A stretch of 64,000 nucleotides of DNA from Norana najaformis. Its lineage: Eukaryota; Annelida; Clitellata; Crassiclitellata; Hormogastridae. Both the position numbers and the translations under genes were made by a program. A model generated the notes under the pieces. It worked only from the letters and a program-made list of their open reading frames with translations. It made no database searches and was not told the DNA's origin. The stretch spans positions 1,922,001 to 1,986,000 of the forward strand of contig OZ029928.1 in the NCBI GenBank assembly GCA_964023275.1, written 5' to 3'. Shown here one piece after another: positions 20,083-33,100 of this stretch; positions within the stretch are counted from its first letter, which is position 1; the number at the start of each line of letters is the position of its first letter.

Positions 20083-20280
20083 TTACCGAGCGTTCTTGCT
20101 TTGCTTGTCACTGTGATAAACAGGACTGACGAAAAGGCTGGCATTCAAATACAGCTGCAGTATTGTTAGACCACACCTTTTCAACCTTTCTTCATAGAAA
20201 ACTCGAATCCATGTAACCTTGAATCGTTTTGATAGCTCTCCTTTGCACTCTCTCCAGTTGTTCCATGTCATATTTCAGAT
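20083..20280 (-). pseudogene. Non-LTR RT tail fragment
   Basis: The minus strand reads NNWRECKGELSKRFKVTW and VFYEERLKRCGL, a decayed version of the RT tail motif also present at 5050-5645. Only about 60 codons remain, with nothing catalytic. Confidence 0.55.
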
Positions 20281-21085
20281 ATAAGTAAGTATGTAAGTAA
20301 GACATCTCTTAACACGCCATGTGTCCATCGGCTGGACGATGACAGACAAGAATGTTTATTGGTTAAAAGAGTCTTACGTGTAAGCAGAGCTATATTGTAA
20401 GTGATCTTGGAACTGACAGGCAGCCATATGATTGTAGCTTTGCGAGTACATGAGTGACATGACCAAACCTTCGGGTTCCTGTCACTAGTCGGGTTAACGA
20501 GCTCTGGACGCATTGGAGTTTGGCAATGTTGGACTTTGTAGTGCCGTACAACAGGGAATTACAGTAGTCGGATTTTGAATTTTGCCCTGATTACTCTACA
20601 AGCGACTGTTTTCGTAAAACCGAATATGGTGCATGACTTTTGTGTGGAAATACGAAGCCTTGCAGAGAGATGTGACATGCTGGCTGAATGTTAAAGTTTA
20701 GAGTCCAGTGTTACTCCGAGATTCTTAAATGTTACTGATAGTGAGATGTCAGCACCTGCAGTGTTGACTGTTTTTAGATCCATTATTGATTTTAATGATG
20801 ATGAAGTGCCAAGTGCAATGACTTCAGACTTCTTTGGATTTAAACAGAGTCCGTTACTTAGAAACCAGCAGAGTACTGCTTCAGTACATCCTGTTAGGTT
20901 GCTGGTGGTCGTTGAAGCGGTGTGGAAAATGATGCCAGTGATTATGGTAGGACAACATCTTGTCTTCAACCATACTCAAGCCAAGGATTTGCTGTACCAC
21001 AGACAATTTTTGTACTCTGAGAATCTGCCGCAAACACTTCATTTCAAATGCGTTGATTCGTTGTTCTTCATTCTTTGCCATTCAT
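20281..21085 (-). pseudogene. Two overlapping-family retroposon RT remnants
   Basis: From about 20970 down, the minus strand reads LSNGLCLNPKKSEVIALG and SVTFKNLGVTLDSKL, which are palm/thumb motifs of CR1/L2-group RTs, then degraded thumb sequence to about 20280. A different RT tail is read in another frame at 20881-21081 (NEEQRINAFEMKCLRQIL, as in RTE/jockey-type tails). This suggests one element inserted beside or inside the other. The FADD box is not present in either. Both are inactive. Confidence 0.6.
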
Positions 21086-21205
21086 CTTTCTTTGTGGTCC
21101 AGCTCTCACAACCAAACTGTGTCATTAGCCATTATGGTATAATGTACGTTATAAAATGAACACAATGAAACTAAATGAACTTTGAAGCAATCTTGTTTTC
21201 TGCGT

Positions 21206-22896
21206 TCAAGGAAAGTAACTTAAAAGCCGCATTTCAAACAGTTCCACAAACGTATCTTTCTTGGGATCATTACAGTAGTGATGACAACAATGTTCCAAAA
21301 ACTCTTTTTCAATTTCAAACATTTCATCACAGAAACCACAGCCAAAGCGTTTGAAACTGAAATGAGCAGCATCAATTAACAAATTATCTCTAGAAAAATG
21401 CTTTTCAATTGAAATTTGTTTCTTATTGTGGCTTTGTAAAAGTTCTTGCATGGTTTCTGCTGTTGACAAATGTGTCCCATCCATACAGTTGTGACATTCA
21501 GTGGTTATGCCGGATCTCTTGCGTGAAGTACTTCCCTGGCATCCATCTGTCATGCTTGGTAAAACACTTTGACATAATTCAGTTCTGTACAATTTTTCAT
21601 CACTGCGGGCTTCGACACATTTCCCGAGACCATGCGTAGATGCTTTCTCACATAATCCCCTTCTGTATGGCTTTTCAACAGTATGTACTTTAAGATGCCT
21701 TCTAAGATTACTACTCTGCACAAATGCTTTGTCACAAAATTTGCATTTGTACGGTTTTTCTCCAGTATGGATTCTTGTATGTTCTATCAGATGCCCCTGA
21801 TGGGTAAATGCTTTGTGACAGAATTTGCACTTGTGAGGTTTTTCACCACTGTGGGTACTTGTGTGGTCTTTCAGAGACTTCTTATGTGCAAATCCTACGT
21901 GACATAAATTGCACTTGTACGGTTTTTCTCCAGTGTGGGTTCTTATATGGTCTCTCAGATGTCCCTTCTGTGCAAATGCTTTGTGACAGAAATTGCAGTT
22001 GTTTAGTTTTTCTCCAGTATGGAATCTCGAATGTTTTTTCAGACTGTCTCTGTGCCTAAAGGCTTTAAGACATATACTGCATTTATGTGGCATTTCTCCA
22101 GTGTGAGTCTTTGTATGATCTTCCAAATGGGGCTTCCGTAGAAATGCTTTGTGACATAAACTGCACTTGTATGGCTTTTCTCCAGTGTGGGTTTTTCTAT
22201 GGACTTCCAGTGAACCCTTTTTTCCAAATCCTATATGACATAAATTGCACTTGTATGGCTTTTCTCCAGTGTGGGTTCTTATATGGTCTGTCAGATGTCC
22301 CTTCTGTGCAAATGCTTTGTGACATAAACTGCACATGTATGGCTTTTCTCCAGTGTGGGTTTTTCTATGGACTTCTAGTGAACCCTTTTTACCAAATCCT
22401 ATATGACATAAATTGCACTTGTACGGTTTTTCTCCAGTGTGGGTTCTTATATGATCTGTCAGATGCCCTTTCTGTGCAAATGATTTGTGACAGAAATTGC
22501 ACATGTGTGGCTTTTCTCCAGTATGGAATCTCGAATGTTCTGCCAAAGTATCTCTGTGCCTAAATGCTTTAAGGCATGTGCCACATTTGTATGGCATTTC
22601 TCCAGTGTGATTCTTTGTATGATCTTCCAAATGAGGCTTCTGCTGAAATTCTTTGTGACATAAACTGCACTTGTATGACTTTCCTCCAGCGTGAATTTTC
22701 TCACGGCATTCCAGATTAAACCTCAACGGAAATGCTTTGTTACACATAATCCTCATTCATAGAGCTTCTCTCCGTTGTGTGTTCTCACATGGCATTTGAG
22801 AATGATTCCTCGGAAAAATGTTTTGTTACAAAGTTCACATTTGAATCGTTTTTCTTTTGTATGAATCCTTGCTTCCAGCTTCAAATCTTCAACAAA
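21206..22896 (-). pseudogene. Poly-C2H2 zinc-finger gene with 5' frame break
   Basis: The main ORF (21206-22756, 516 residues) holds about 11 clean fingers with TGEKPYKC linkers, two decayed ones, and a C-terminal module [10 protein letters not shown]...FLEHCCHH with tail DTFVELFEM. The finger pair with [13 protein letters not shown] and [13 protein letters not shown] occurs twice in tandem, a recent 168-bp duplication. Upstream, 22757-22896 continues as coding in another frame: a good finger with KRFKCELCNKTF and [12 protein letters not shown], starting after a plausible splice acceptor at about 22897. Two extra bases at about 22752-22756 place a TGA at the junction. The predicted product would be a nuclear DNA-binding protein. 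Either the internal ATG at 22756 is used, or the gene is recently dead, or the break is an assembly error. Confidence 0.75.
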
Positions 22897-23834
22897 CTAA
22901 AAACATTATATATTGGTTCACTGTGAAATCTCCAGAGTTAGAAATAACACAGTTAACAATACAAAGATTTTTTAACCCTATGTTGACCCAAATAGTTAGT
23001 AAACTCTGACATTGGTTAAATAATAAAAAGACGATTTATATTACGCAGTAGCACGTCTAAAAGCGGAAGAAAGGGCGAGCTGTATATGAACACTTGTAGG
23101 GTTCTCTACAGCTCTGCTGTAATAGTAATCATTAAAATTTCACCACCACAGAAAAGTTGCGTCAGAGAGACCAACAAAATCATAGCGCCATATAAAAAAC
23201 CGCAAAGAGCCAGGTTTCTTGGTCAGTTTCGGTGCTAGGTTAGTAGCCCGGAGTAAATCCGGGGAGACGTCACGGTGATAAGCTGGAATGCGTAATATGG
23301 AGATTCGATTACTTATCTGATAATAGAATAATTCATGTTTTAGTAGTGAATTAATGAAAGACGTGAATATATAACTTACCAAAACCAATACAGCATCGAA
23401 ACTAACAGTTTTACATTCATTCCTTTATCAATCTCGTCAAAATGGCGTCAAAGGAAAAGAAATACCGTTAACAAGAAGTTGGATTATCGATATTTTTGCT
23501 CTCTAGTGATTGTGCACAACGTTCATCTTCAACACGTGCTCACATTGCATCCAAAGCGTATCGTCCAGACAGCTGGAACATTAATGCCTAGCATGAAACC
23601 GGCGGGCGCCGATTGGATTTATTTCATTATTTTTATCTCAGTATTGCGACTCGGCACAGAAATAGCATGGCTCCGCTAGCAGTGTAAATACAGGTATAGG
23701 CATAAACTGGTCTTCTTGGCGTAACATCCGTTTGACGCTAAAAATCTGGCGTTTTACATTAAAATTTCAGTGACGTGAAATTTATTAAGTTCAATACGTT
23801 AGTTTAGTATATACTTAAATTACGGCACACGTCG
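22897..23834. other. Intergenic or intronic, no gene seen
   Basis: Likely the 5' intron/promoter region of the minus-strand zinc-finger gene. Open frames up to 82 codons show no domain. Confidence 0.45.
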
Positions 23835-24015
23835 CTTGTGTCATTAAGTTCTCAACTTAAGACTTACCTTTTCAAATTGCTATCCACCGTAAGCTGCCTC
23901 TCTGTCTTAGCAGACTGACGTCTGGAAATTGACCTGATTTGCGGTTTGGCTTTTATGCACTATCGGTTGATGCCTTTGTGCATTAGACACCGGCGCAATA
24001 GAAGTTATTAATTAC
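23835..24015 (+). mobile_element. CR1/L2-like retroposon 3' tail
   Basis: The plus strand reads CTCAACTTAAGACTTACC (end of the RT frame, QLKTYLF) and the 3' UTR with GCCTTTGTGCATTAGACAC, ending near AATAGAAGTTATTAATTACA. Same family as 15205-15540, in opposite orientation. Confidence 0.7.
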
Positions 24016-24023
24016 ATACATTT

Positions 24024-27000
24024 GCTCTGGTGTGTCCTCTTCTGCCCTCATTTATCTGTCCACAGCGGCCTTCATCTTTCCTATGTCTACATCTGTCATC
24101 TTCTGTCCTTGTATGTCTTCCTCTAGCCTCATCTATCACCCTCTGCATATGCATGAATGCCGTTCCTTATTTTTGTCCCTTTAAGTCTGGACCTGCCTTC
24201 GTGTGTACTCTTCAAGCCTCACCGGTAGCCTCTGCCATCAACTGTCAGCCGATATATGCATATGTCCTGCTATGTCATCATCTGTTACACTTTGCCTTAA
24301 TCAGTTCTTATCTTTCTTGAACTCTCCTACCTTATCGTTTACTCTCTTCTGCCTTCATTTGTGTCTCCACCCCAGACATCACTCCCTTTATTTTATCCTT
24401 TGTATTATGCCCTTAATAATTCATATTAATGATAGTAATATTAATAAAAGTAACAATAAAGGTATATAAAACTGCCCTGTGAGAAAGATCCCTACATACA
24501 TAACAAATGCGTTACAATGCTTGGCCTTATCTTACCTCAGCTTGGCCTTACTCAAGATTAATAAACGAATAATTGTAGTGGTTTTCTTTGGCACGGCTTC
24601 CACCGGACTAGCTTTCGTGGCAGCTGTCGTTGCTGGACCAATTACTCTGGTAGCATTCGCTCATCATCAGCATCTTTTTTTATCGAATCATGATGTTAAA
24701 TTAATGTTGTAAGTACACAGGCCAAACAATCACAATGCATGTGTAGCCAAGAACTTATTTAGCGAATTTTTGGAAGCTCACAAGGCGCTGCAGCATGACT
24801 ATAGAACAGTTCGAAAAGGTGTATCTTAGAATAAACAGTTAATGTATTTTGAGCTGTTTGGCGAGGAAGAGTTCAAGTTTTCAGAGAAATATTTTGGGTG
24901 GAGGGGGTCCAACACACGAGAAATCACGGTGTGCCCGAGATCGGGCGGGAGCTCGGGACTTCCAGATCTCCACGGGATACAAAACGCTCGAGAGAGGAAC
25001 AATCAGCTCTCTGATGTATTCTTAGACCGATCCGACTATCAAAGCCGATAAAAATTTAATTGAAAGAGACAAGTGGTCTACTACTCCATGAGAAATAGCA
25101 TTTTTAACGTTTTGCATAAAATTTTAATTTTAAACCAGGTCAATTATGAATTTGCATATTCTATGAGACATAGTTGCTTAAGATCGACTTACCTCGTTGC
25201 TACAGTGAACATTGCAACAACATAGACTTTTATAGATTTAGCTTAGATTTTAGATGTTTGTTTTATCCTTTTCCTGCTTAGGTCGTGATGTCGCTGGGTG
25301 CTGCTATCAACGGTCCTATTTGCGGCCTGTTCATATTAGGAGGTTTGAACCGATATGCCAACTGGAAGGTAGGTTTAATACATCAATAATTGTAGAACCA
25401 GTGATTGCTATTTATTGACAAGGAACTATAAAAATAAGATATATAATTGAAACCATAAATATAGTTCACCTGCGCTAAACGAAAACTCACCGTCACATCA
25501 CATCTCAGCTTCGGCTTAATAAAACAATCCTGATTGCAATTGTCAACTCGCATTTCTTCCTCGCCAAAAAGCAATGTCGTGCGGACCAATTTATTCAAAG
25601 GCGCTCAACCTAATCAAGACCAACTATAATACCGTAGGTTTCATTGCAAGCCTATTAAAGTTAAATAACAGCATCAACTGAAGCAGCAGCAGCAGCAACA
25701 ACAACTATATTTTAAAAAACTAGTAAACTAATTATAATAATAATAATTGTGATAGTAATAATGCAAGGTTATGTTATCAGTCCTTAAAATACAATAAATA
25801 AGTTACTCAGATATAGAATAAGTTACTCAGTAGGCCCTACAATCTGATCATGAACCGCAGAAATAACGATGAAACCACTTGGAATCTCTGCGTCAATATT
25901 AGGTCAACATATAAGCTGAGTTTGGCACCATGAACAACTTTAAAATTATTGTGCCGAACCTTATCGGTTTTGTTGTTCGTCCTAGTCCTGCGCAGTAGGA
26001 CCGAGTCCCTTCCACTCGATTTAGTCTTCAGACGAGATTGAACTATATATAAGTTCATTTTTGGTCTGGATAATTCGGATCTCAAGTTAAAACATAAATA
26101 CAAATCACAGTAATGATATAACTGGGCCCACGTATGATTTTCAGTTGTTCTCTGTCTAGCATGTAACATTTTGTCTTTTAATATTTAAAGTCATAATTTC
26201 TACAATTGGCAAAAATAAGATTAGTAAATTATTTGAGCAAGACAGTTTAATTAGAGCTTCTGAGTATTGGTGAGCAGATTGAAGTTCGAGCTGAAATAAA
26301 TGGAAAAACTGATGAACTGGTCCAGCCGTGGCTTAAGACAACACCAGAAGACCCATTTTTGCGCCCAAACTACTGAAAAACATACGAACGGCGTAGAAAG
26401 CGAAAAGACAAACGTACCTAGTACGACTATAGATATGCCTGTATTATAGTCACAACCTGAAACCTATATGACTATTGCTTACCCAACTGGCACAATACCC
26501 CACTTTTAGTTAGATATCAGTTGTTGTTCTAACTTGGAGAAATATTCAGGTTGTGTAACAATAACGTTGCGATTTGCTGCCCGAGTTCACATGTCCAGTG
26601 ATTTCCTGGCTAGTTGGAAACAATCCCTGTAGTAGTTTGTAGGAATCTTACGTTGCCATAATCGACGAAACTTATTGTAGTTTTTAAAGAACTCTGTCTT
26701 TGCCTGAACATCGTGATAGTTATGAGTTGCATTGTTACTTGGTCTGCTGTTTGTTAAACGCGTTCTGCTGTAAGTCGTCGACAAAATTATAGGACATAAA
26801 ATATTACTATATTGATTCGATTAAAAAAACTGATATCTGGTGAAATTGTTCTGTTAATGGTGTACGCAAATAAAGAATTGAGTAATCTTTGGACAGAATA
26901 AGCTTTCAGGAAGGAATAGCCGGAACCTAACAGTAACTTGAAATCTGTTCCAATGTTCATCACAAATGATAAGTTCATTATTAGTCATGGTTATCTGAGA

Positions 27001-27200
27001 CTGTGTATGCAGTTATTCACGCCAAATGGAAAAGCCACAGAAGGGACCGAACGAACTGCTACTTATCACTTATTTATTGAGGATTCACAGTTGCACCGAT
27101 TATGTAAGCGACCATTCTGTTGTTCCTACAAATCTGAGAAATCGAGAAGAAGCATTTGATACAAACGGCTTTGCATTCTTGCTAAAGTACAGCTGAAAAT
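24024..27200 (+). repeat. Segmental duplication, upstream copy
   Basis: 24024-25620 aligns by eye with 35290-36720, and about 25790-27200 with about 39390-40830, all in the same orientation and order and including introns. The intervening 36720-39390 is absent. Examples are GAGCTGTTTGGCGAGGAAGA against GAGTTGTTTGGCGACGAATA, and CTTAAGACAACACCAGAAGA in both last exons. Divergence is moderate. Confidence 0.75.
24541..26376 (+). pseudogene. Partial duplicate of the SLC5 transporter 3' exons
   Basis: Three exon-like blocks match the complete gene downstream. 24541-24649 (IIVVVFFGTASTGLAF...) corresponds to 35660-35758. 25282-25368 (VMSLGAAINGPICGLF...NRYANWK) corresponds to 36398-36484, the same 87-base length with the same GTAGGT donor. 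26285-26376 (RAEINGKTDELVQPWLKTTP) corresponds to the last exon at 39742. Exons equivalent to 37162-37407 and 38143-38251, and everything 5' of exon 11, are missing. The last block ends early at a TGA where the full gene continues. Introns are duplicated too. It cannot make a transporter alone and is probably a dead partial copy, unless its exons are spliced to the downstream gene or to unseen upstream exons. Confidence 0.8.
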
Positions 27201-27517
27201 CTGGGCAGGTTTCCTATGATCAGATTCGCAACTTTGATGGACTCCTAATATAGAATTTACAAAATTTGCGGCTGCTTCAATTTAAACGGATTAAATATAT
27301 TCCTAGTTATACCTGTTCTGGTATGAGCTTTATTAAATTATACCTAAGAGGATAGTATAACTATAAACTGACATAGCGTGAGAGTATTTTATTGCATTTG
27401 AAAAGCACTACATTGAAATTGACGTTTGTATCGCTGGACATGTGAACTCGGGCAGCAAATTGCAACGTTATTGTGACATAACCCGAGTACTTCTCCAAGT
27501 TAGAACAACAAGTGACT
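26517..27517. repeat. Inverted repeat arms of about 80 bp, 1 kb apart
   Basis: 26517-26602 (GTTGTTCTAACTTGGAGAAA ... TTGCTGCCCGAGTTCACATG) is the reverse complement of about 27436-27517. The left arm also exists in the downstream duplicate near 40000-40060, where the right arm is not evident. The arms could be a foldback element or a local inversion product. Confidence 0.65.
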
Positions 27518-28099
27518 GTGTGTCAGTCTTTTTGTAGCATTAATTCATCATTTATCCTCTAGAATGTGGGACGAAATAATAATTTTTTCTTACAAATTCT
27601 GGCTCTAATTGTTTAAATAGCCTTATTTTTACGACTTGATCCTAAACAACAACCAAATACGTCGATGTAGTTGAGGTAGTAATATTGAAATTAAACAATT
27701 AACCTACAGTTTCAAATTAGAAGCAATTTACTTTCTCAGGTAATCCACAACCGGCATATTCAACCGACATATACTTGAGTGATGACCAAGTTTTAATGGC
27801 CATTCCGAGACATTGGCAAACAAAACCACTGCAATTATACAATTATTATAGGCGAGGTAATAAAGTTAACAAGTAGTATTATAGAATATATTGTGAACCT
27901 CGATACGCAGCGTCTGCTTTCGGCGATATCTCGAGAATTAAAGATGTTACTTCAAACATTTAAGTAGGCTTTTAATGCAAACTCGAATCTCCACTAAACT
28001 GTTGGTATAGTATTGTTCTTTAGCATCAATTTATATTTTTTTATTATTATTTAGAAGGGATAGAAGGCACAAGTGTTTAATATTCTTGTACTGTGCTCG

Positions 28100-28270
28100 G
28101 AGATGAGCACTCTAGAACAGTTTCGGCTCTGGAGGGTTTCCATTGCTTGTCTAAGACATTTTAATTCGTTGCCTAGTCTTCTTCGTTCTATCAGTTTCCT
28201 GATGTCATTCAGGTCTTAACTTAAGACTCATCTTTTTAAAATTGCTTACCCACCGAAGCCTGGATTCTGG
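28100..28270 (+). mobile_element. CR1/L2-like RT C-terminal fragment
   Basis: The plus strand reads FNSLPSLLRSISFLMSFRS, a stop, then LKTHLFKIAYPP, the conserved end of the L2-group RT. It faces the opposite-strand copy at 28450-28870. Confidence 0.6.
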
Positions 28271-28449
28271 GTTCTCTGATCTTCGGAGGACCTATGTAAT
28301 AGGACTAAGAGACGAAACGAGTGCCTCTGACCACTGTTTAATTCGAGGTCGAAAAGTTTCACTTCGAATGTGCTTTCAAGTGAAATCGGAATGAAACTCA
28401 AAAACCGTTGGAAAACTTAGGTTGATAGGTCAGAGCAGCCAGAACTTCG

Positions 28450-28870
28450 GCTACGGTGAGTCAGCAATGTCAAAGAGATAAGCCTTAAGTTGGGACCTGA
28501 ATGACCTCAGAAAATTGACAGAACGAATAGAACTGGGCAGCGAATTCCAAAGCCTTGAACCAGCCACCGAGAAGGCTCGAGAACCTAAAACCGTTCTGGT
28601 ACGAGGCAGAACAAGTCATAGTGTCCATTATCAATTGCAACATTTGCTGGTGTGAGAGATGAGCGTAGAAAAGAGATAGGTCGGCTGATTTAAATGCAGT
28701 ACTTTTTGAACAATAAGACCCCACAAGTCTAATGGTTAGATACCTCTTAAACCCTTCACTGACACTCCACAATTTACTTTGAAAGTAACGTCTGGTAAAA
28801 CAGACACTAACGAGGTTTTGAATGTTTGAATACATATAAACTGCCTGCAGATTCAGAAGCAAATCCATTA
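28450..28870 (-). mobile_element. CR1/L2-like RT C-terminal fragment
   Basis: The minus strand reads RTVLGSRAFSVAGSRLWN, SLPSSIRSVNFLRSF and QLKAYLFDIADSP to a TAG, with degraded upstream RT sequence to about 28868. It belongs to a sister family of 15205-15540: same motifs, different codons. Confidence 0.7.
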
Positions 28871-30025
28871 TGACTTGGCATCACACAACTACTGCTAACT
28901 GCAAAAAAACATATTAATGTCTGGCTGCATGTCAGTTGTGACTGCCTTTATTACCAGACATTAAACCTAATTTATTCTACTGACTTCTAAAGAGCCTTCA
29001 TTATACTCGACAAGACAATAGTCGATGGTCGCTTCAAGGCCATAACACTTCAACAGAAAAATACAATAGCCCATTACTCCCCGATTTTCAAATGAATTGC
29101 TTCTCGATTGAAGGGCTTTTCGGCCTTAAAAAAACAACATCAATATACTTACAGTGTAAGCTTAATTCAAAAGGCAAAACCAAGACCGCCATTATATATA
29201 TACCCCTTAATAAGGCATATGCTTATTAGTCAGATAAGCCTAAATATTAGGCTACTAACGAACACCAATAATTTTTCTTTTACAAGAGCTGGTAGGAATC
29301 AATGCCGAGTGAAACGATTAATGAAGACTTAATTGTTAAATTTCCTAACCCACTTAATTCTTTAGCGAGAGACATCGTTTGAACAGCGTGGTCGTTCACC
29401 TAACGATTGAACGGTAAGAGCATGTATGAACGTGTCTACAAACGAAGACAGTTTTCAATTCACCCCTCCAAATCCTCCGGTCACAGACCGCAGGAGGGCG
29501 TGCTGCATGTCGACGATAGTAAGATAAACCACGACTGGTTTAACTCTAAGTGCACATTTAAGCTACACTCAAACGAGGACGGATTCAACATCATCGAACG
29601 AGTTTGTCTGAGTAATAATAAAATTAATAAAATAGTAATGGAATTGTTTTATAATACAAAACATGAGGCAATAAAACTCTCTACTTTGTATATAAATAAG
29701 ATATTTATTTACTCACAAAGCAGCCTCAAGCAGGTACAATTGAATAATATTCAATTATTTATGATCTCTAGATAAACAGAAATAACGGAGAACCATTCTT
29801 GTTTTGAATTGTTAGCCAAGTCATCTTCTTTAGCCTTAGTATGTGGTTATTTGTCACAAGGTGCTTTCCTCAAAGTCTAAAATCTTCTAACGAATTCTCA
29901 TTACATATAGGCTGCATTGGCTTGAGTCTGCTCTGAGCAGTTGGTCTACAGGCATAAGAACGTATTGATATTTAAATGAGTACTCGGATACAGATTGCTG
30001 CATCTGAGCACTTTAGTCATCTTTA
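28871..30025. other. Upstream region of the transporter gene
   Basis: AT-rich, no supported coding region. It probably holds the promoter of the SLC5 gene, but no clear core promoter element is visible. Confidence 0.4.
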
Positions 30026-30159
30026 GTTGAAGGCAACCAAGGTAAGAGTTTTTCACAACACGCGGAAGAACACTTTGATAATGTTTTCACAATGTTTTGC
30101 TTTATTCTTTAAAACCTCTAATAGCATGATTTAATTTCTGAATCCAGCATATCGCATCA

Positions 30160-33100
30160 ATGGATCACTTGATTTGGCCGGACTACCTGATTCTGGTGGC
30201 ATTCCTCGTCGTCTCAGTTGGGATCGGCGTCTACCACTCCTTAACAGGTGGTCGACAGAAGACAACATCCGAATTCATCATGGCCAACCGTTCGCTCAAA
30301 GTCCTTCCAACGGCCTTGTCTCTCCTCGTCTCCTTCCAGTCGGCTATCATGATACTCGGATTGACGGCAGAGATGTACAGTTACGGATCGCTGTATCTTT
30401 GGGCGGTCTGTATCTCACTAGCGCTGGCCATCGTACTCACGGTGCAAGTGGTCATTCCATGGCTGTATCCCCTGAAATTAGTCAGCGTCAACGAGGTTAG
30501 ATCTTCAACATCGTTAACAGATAATTTATTAGATTTGCAAAGGTCTTAAGTACAATGAATCGCAAATTGCCGATGTCTAATTCTTGTAGATTTTTCTAAG
30601 TTTCGTGTTGCAGTGGTTAGTTGTAGCCTACCCATTCGCTTTGAAGTGCAAAACGTCAGTGACCTAATTTCTAGAATCATTCACATGTTTGAAAGCTCAC
30701 GCAGTTCAATTAGTGCTCACTGTTGGAACAGTATGTTTCATCGGACGAATGGGTAGTCACTTTCCGTACTGTTTTATCTGATTCATCGAGCAAATAAATG
30801 ATTAGTTGATTGTTCAGCTGGTTCTTTAAAAGCCTTTCTAACTGAGTGCAAAAGTTAAATGGAAATGATTTAACTGGCTAAATATTTTTAAACCTGAATG
30901 ACCTGTTTTAAGCTTGGATTTCTTCTAGGTTTTTAATTATATTTGCGAGATAATTTATCTCGCTGATTAAAACCTGTTTTATATGGCCATAAACAAACTT
31001 TCAGATACTCAAATTATCTGTGTATTTCTAGTACCTTGAACGTCGCTTCCATTCTAAGTCTGTTAGAATTCTTGCAGCGATCTTCTCAATATTATCTGGG
31101 GTGAGACCTAAACGTGATTTTATTTTAAAGTACATAAATTTTATTCAGATATTAAGTAGTAATGTAGAAAATTCTTGAAGCCATTAAGATTGTATGTAAG
31201 TCTGAGTATTTTGAAAGGCTCAACGTTCAGAATAACTCAGCAGGCGTGTTGGGTTGTGGTTCTCGTGCCATATCTTGGACAAGCCTGAATTAGACAACTA
31301 CCATTATTATTTTGAGGAAATTAAAAAACTAATGAGCAGTAATATCCATTTATATTATCGTTGAGAGAATTTAAAGCTCCATTTGGTTACAAGAACAAAA
31401 TTTCTGCTTATTCACTTCTTCCTTTTTATATGTTAATAATCGACGCCTATAAGATTAGTCTATTAATGTCTTTAAAAACATATCGTAGGGTTATGGTTTG
31501 CTCAAACGTTCATTAAATTTTGCGTATTTCCTTTTCATAGCAATACAACTGCGTGTGCTCATTATTCAAACATTTTTACGTCGATTTTCAATAGATTATG
31601 TATATGGGAACGGCGATGTATGCCCCTTCAGCAGCTTTGCAATCAGGTTTGTTGGTCATTTTACAGAACATTCTCATTCATATAAGTAAGTAATATGATT
31701 CTATTTAATATAGCAGTTTTAAAATCTAATTTTATGGACAGTTCAAGAGAACTACTAGTATAAAAAACTAACTATATGAAAAAAAACATTCACATTGTAT
31801 CAATCAAGGAAGATTCGTCTTCAGCAATGTTTATGTAATATAGCGAGCAAGCGAATGGTCTCATAGGCTAAAGAAAACGGGTGTTGCTGGATTTAAAAAC
31901 ACGATTACCTGTTTATCTTTGTTTTAGCAACTGGACTTCCAATTGTGGTCTCTATTCCAGTCATGGCTGTCGTTTCAGTAACATACACGGCTCTGGTGAG
32001 TAGGATCCACATGTCGAAGTACTTCATAATTAAAAATACTTATGAAATGTTAATCATCATTAACGTTACTTGATCCCATAGATACATCATCTATTGAGTT
32101 GTCGCATATGTTAGCTTTAATTGTTTTTGACTGACCAGCTTGAGTCTGAATGTATTTTTGGTTTCACGCACTTCGGAACTCGCCTTTAAGGTTGACACCA
32201 ATGTTAATTGATGGACTCTTCTTCCTTTTTCAATCTTTGCCCCATTTCTAGCTTATTTTTCTTCCATCTCTTCGTTGTTCTCCAGCACCATCCGTATCAC
32301 TCATGCCTATCTGCCTCCCTCTATTTGTTAATATCGACACTTTTTAAAGAAACATTTAAATGCCGCATCACATGAATTTACGTTACAGGGTGGAATGAGA
32401 GCCGTGATTTGGACAGATGTGTTCCAGAGTGTCATTATGTTCGGTGGATTACTTGCGATTCTTATAAAGGTCAGAAATCGGAGAAGTTCTGTGGCGCCGT
32501 ACTAACATTGCACAAGAACTCGGTCGACGGCACCAAAAAGATCGATATATCATGATCAATGAAACAGCATATATACATATTTTCTCATCAATAGCAATTC
32601 TTTCTTATTGTCAAAATATCGATTACTTTGTGCATTTAAACCATGTTCACTGGGTTTTGAGGTTAACACCAGTCGCATCAATCAGTCTGTACTGCAACCT
32701 TCAAATTGTTGTTTACCTAATATAATAAAATTCATGCAAATACAGAAAATTAAAACTGATAATTATATAGTTCCATTTAACATAATATTAAATCTTCTAT
32801 ATTTAATGTCTACGAGAGCGAGATGTTTTCCTTGGAGGGAAACAAAACTTTACAGTGCATCTGAACAACACCTTGGGTGCGTTACATGTCTGCCTGTGTA
32901 GTTGCATTTGGGTGTACCAGATTGGTTAGGTCGCTCGGCCTATAATCCGAACAGAACGAGTTAGGGCTCCCCCTCAGGCGGTTACTGTGTAGGGACTATG
33001 AGCAAGTCCTTAACGCACAACTGCTCAGCGCCATCAATGCTCAGTCGTGTCGATGTCATTTTTTAGCTTTGAAAAGAGGACAATATCAAACACCTTTATA

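Noticed and set aside
22753..22755. TGA at a zinc-ligand Cys position as a possible selenocysteine codon
   Set aside because: The junction also has two extra bases, so the frame changes. A plain frameshift explains the TGA.
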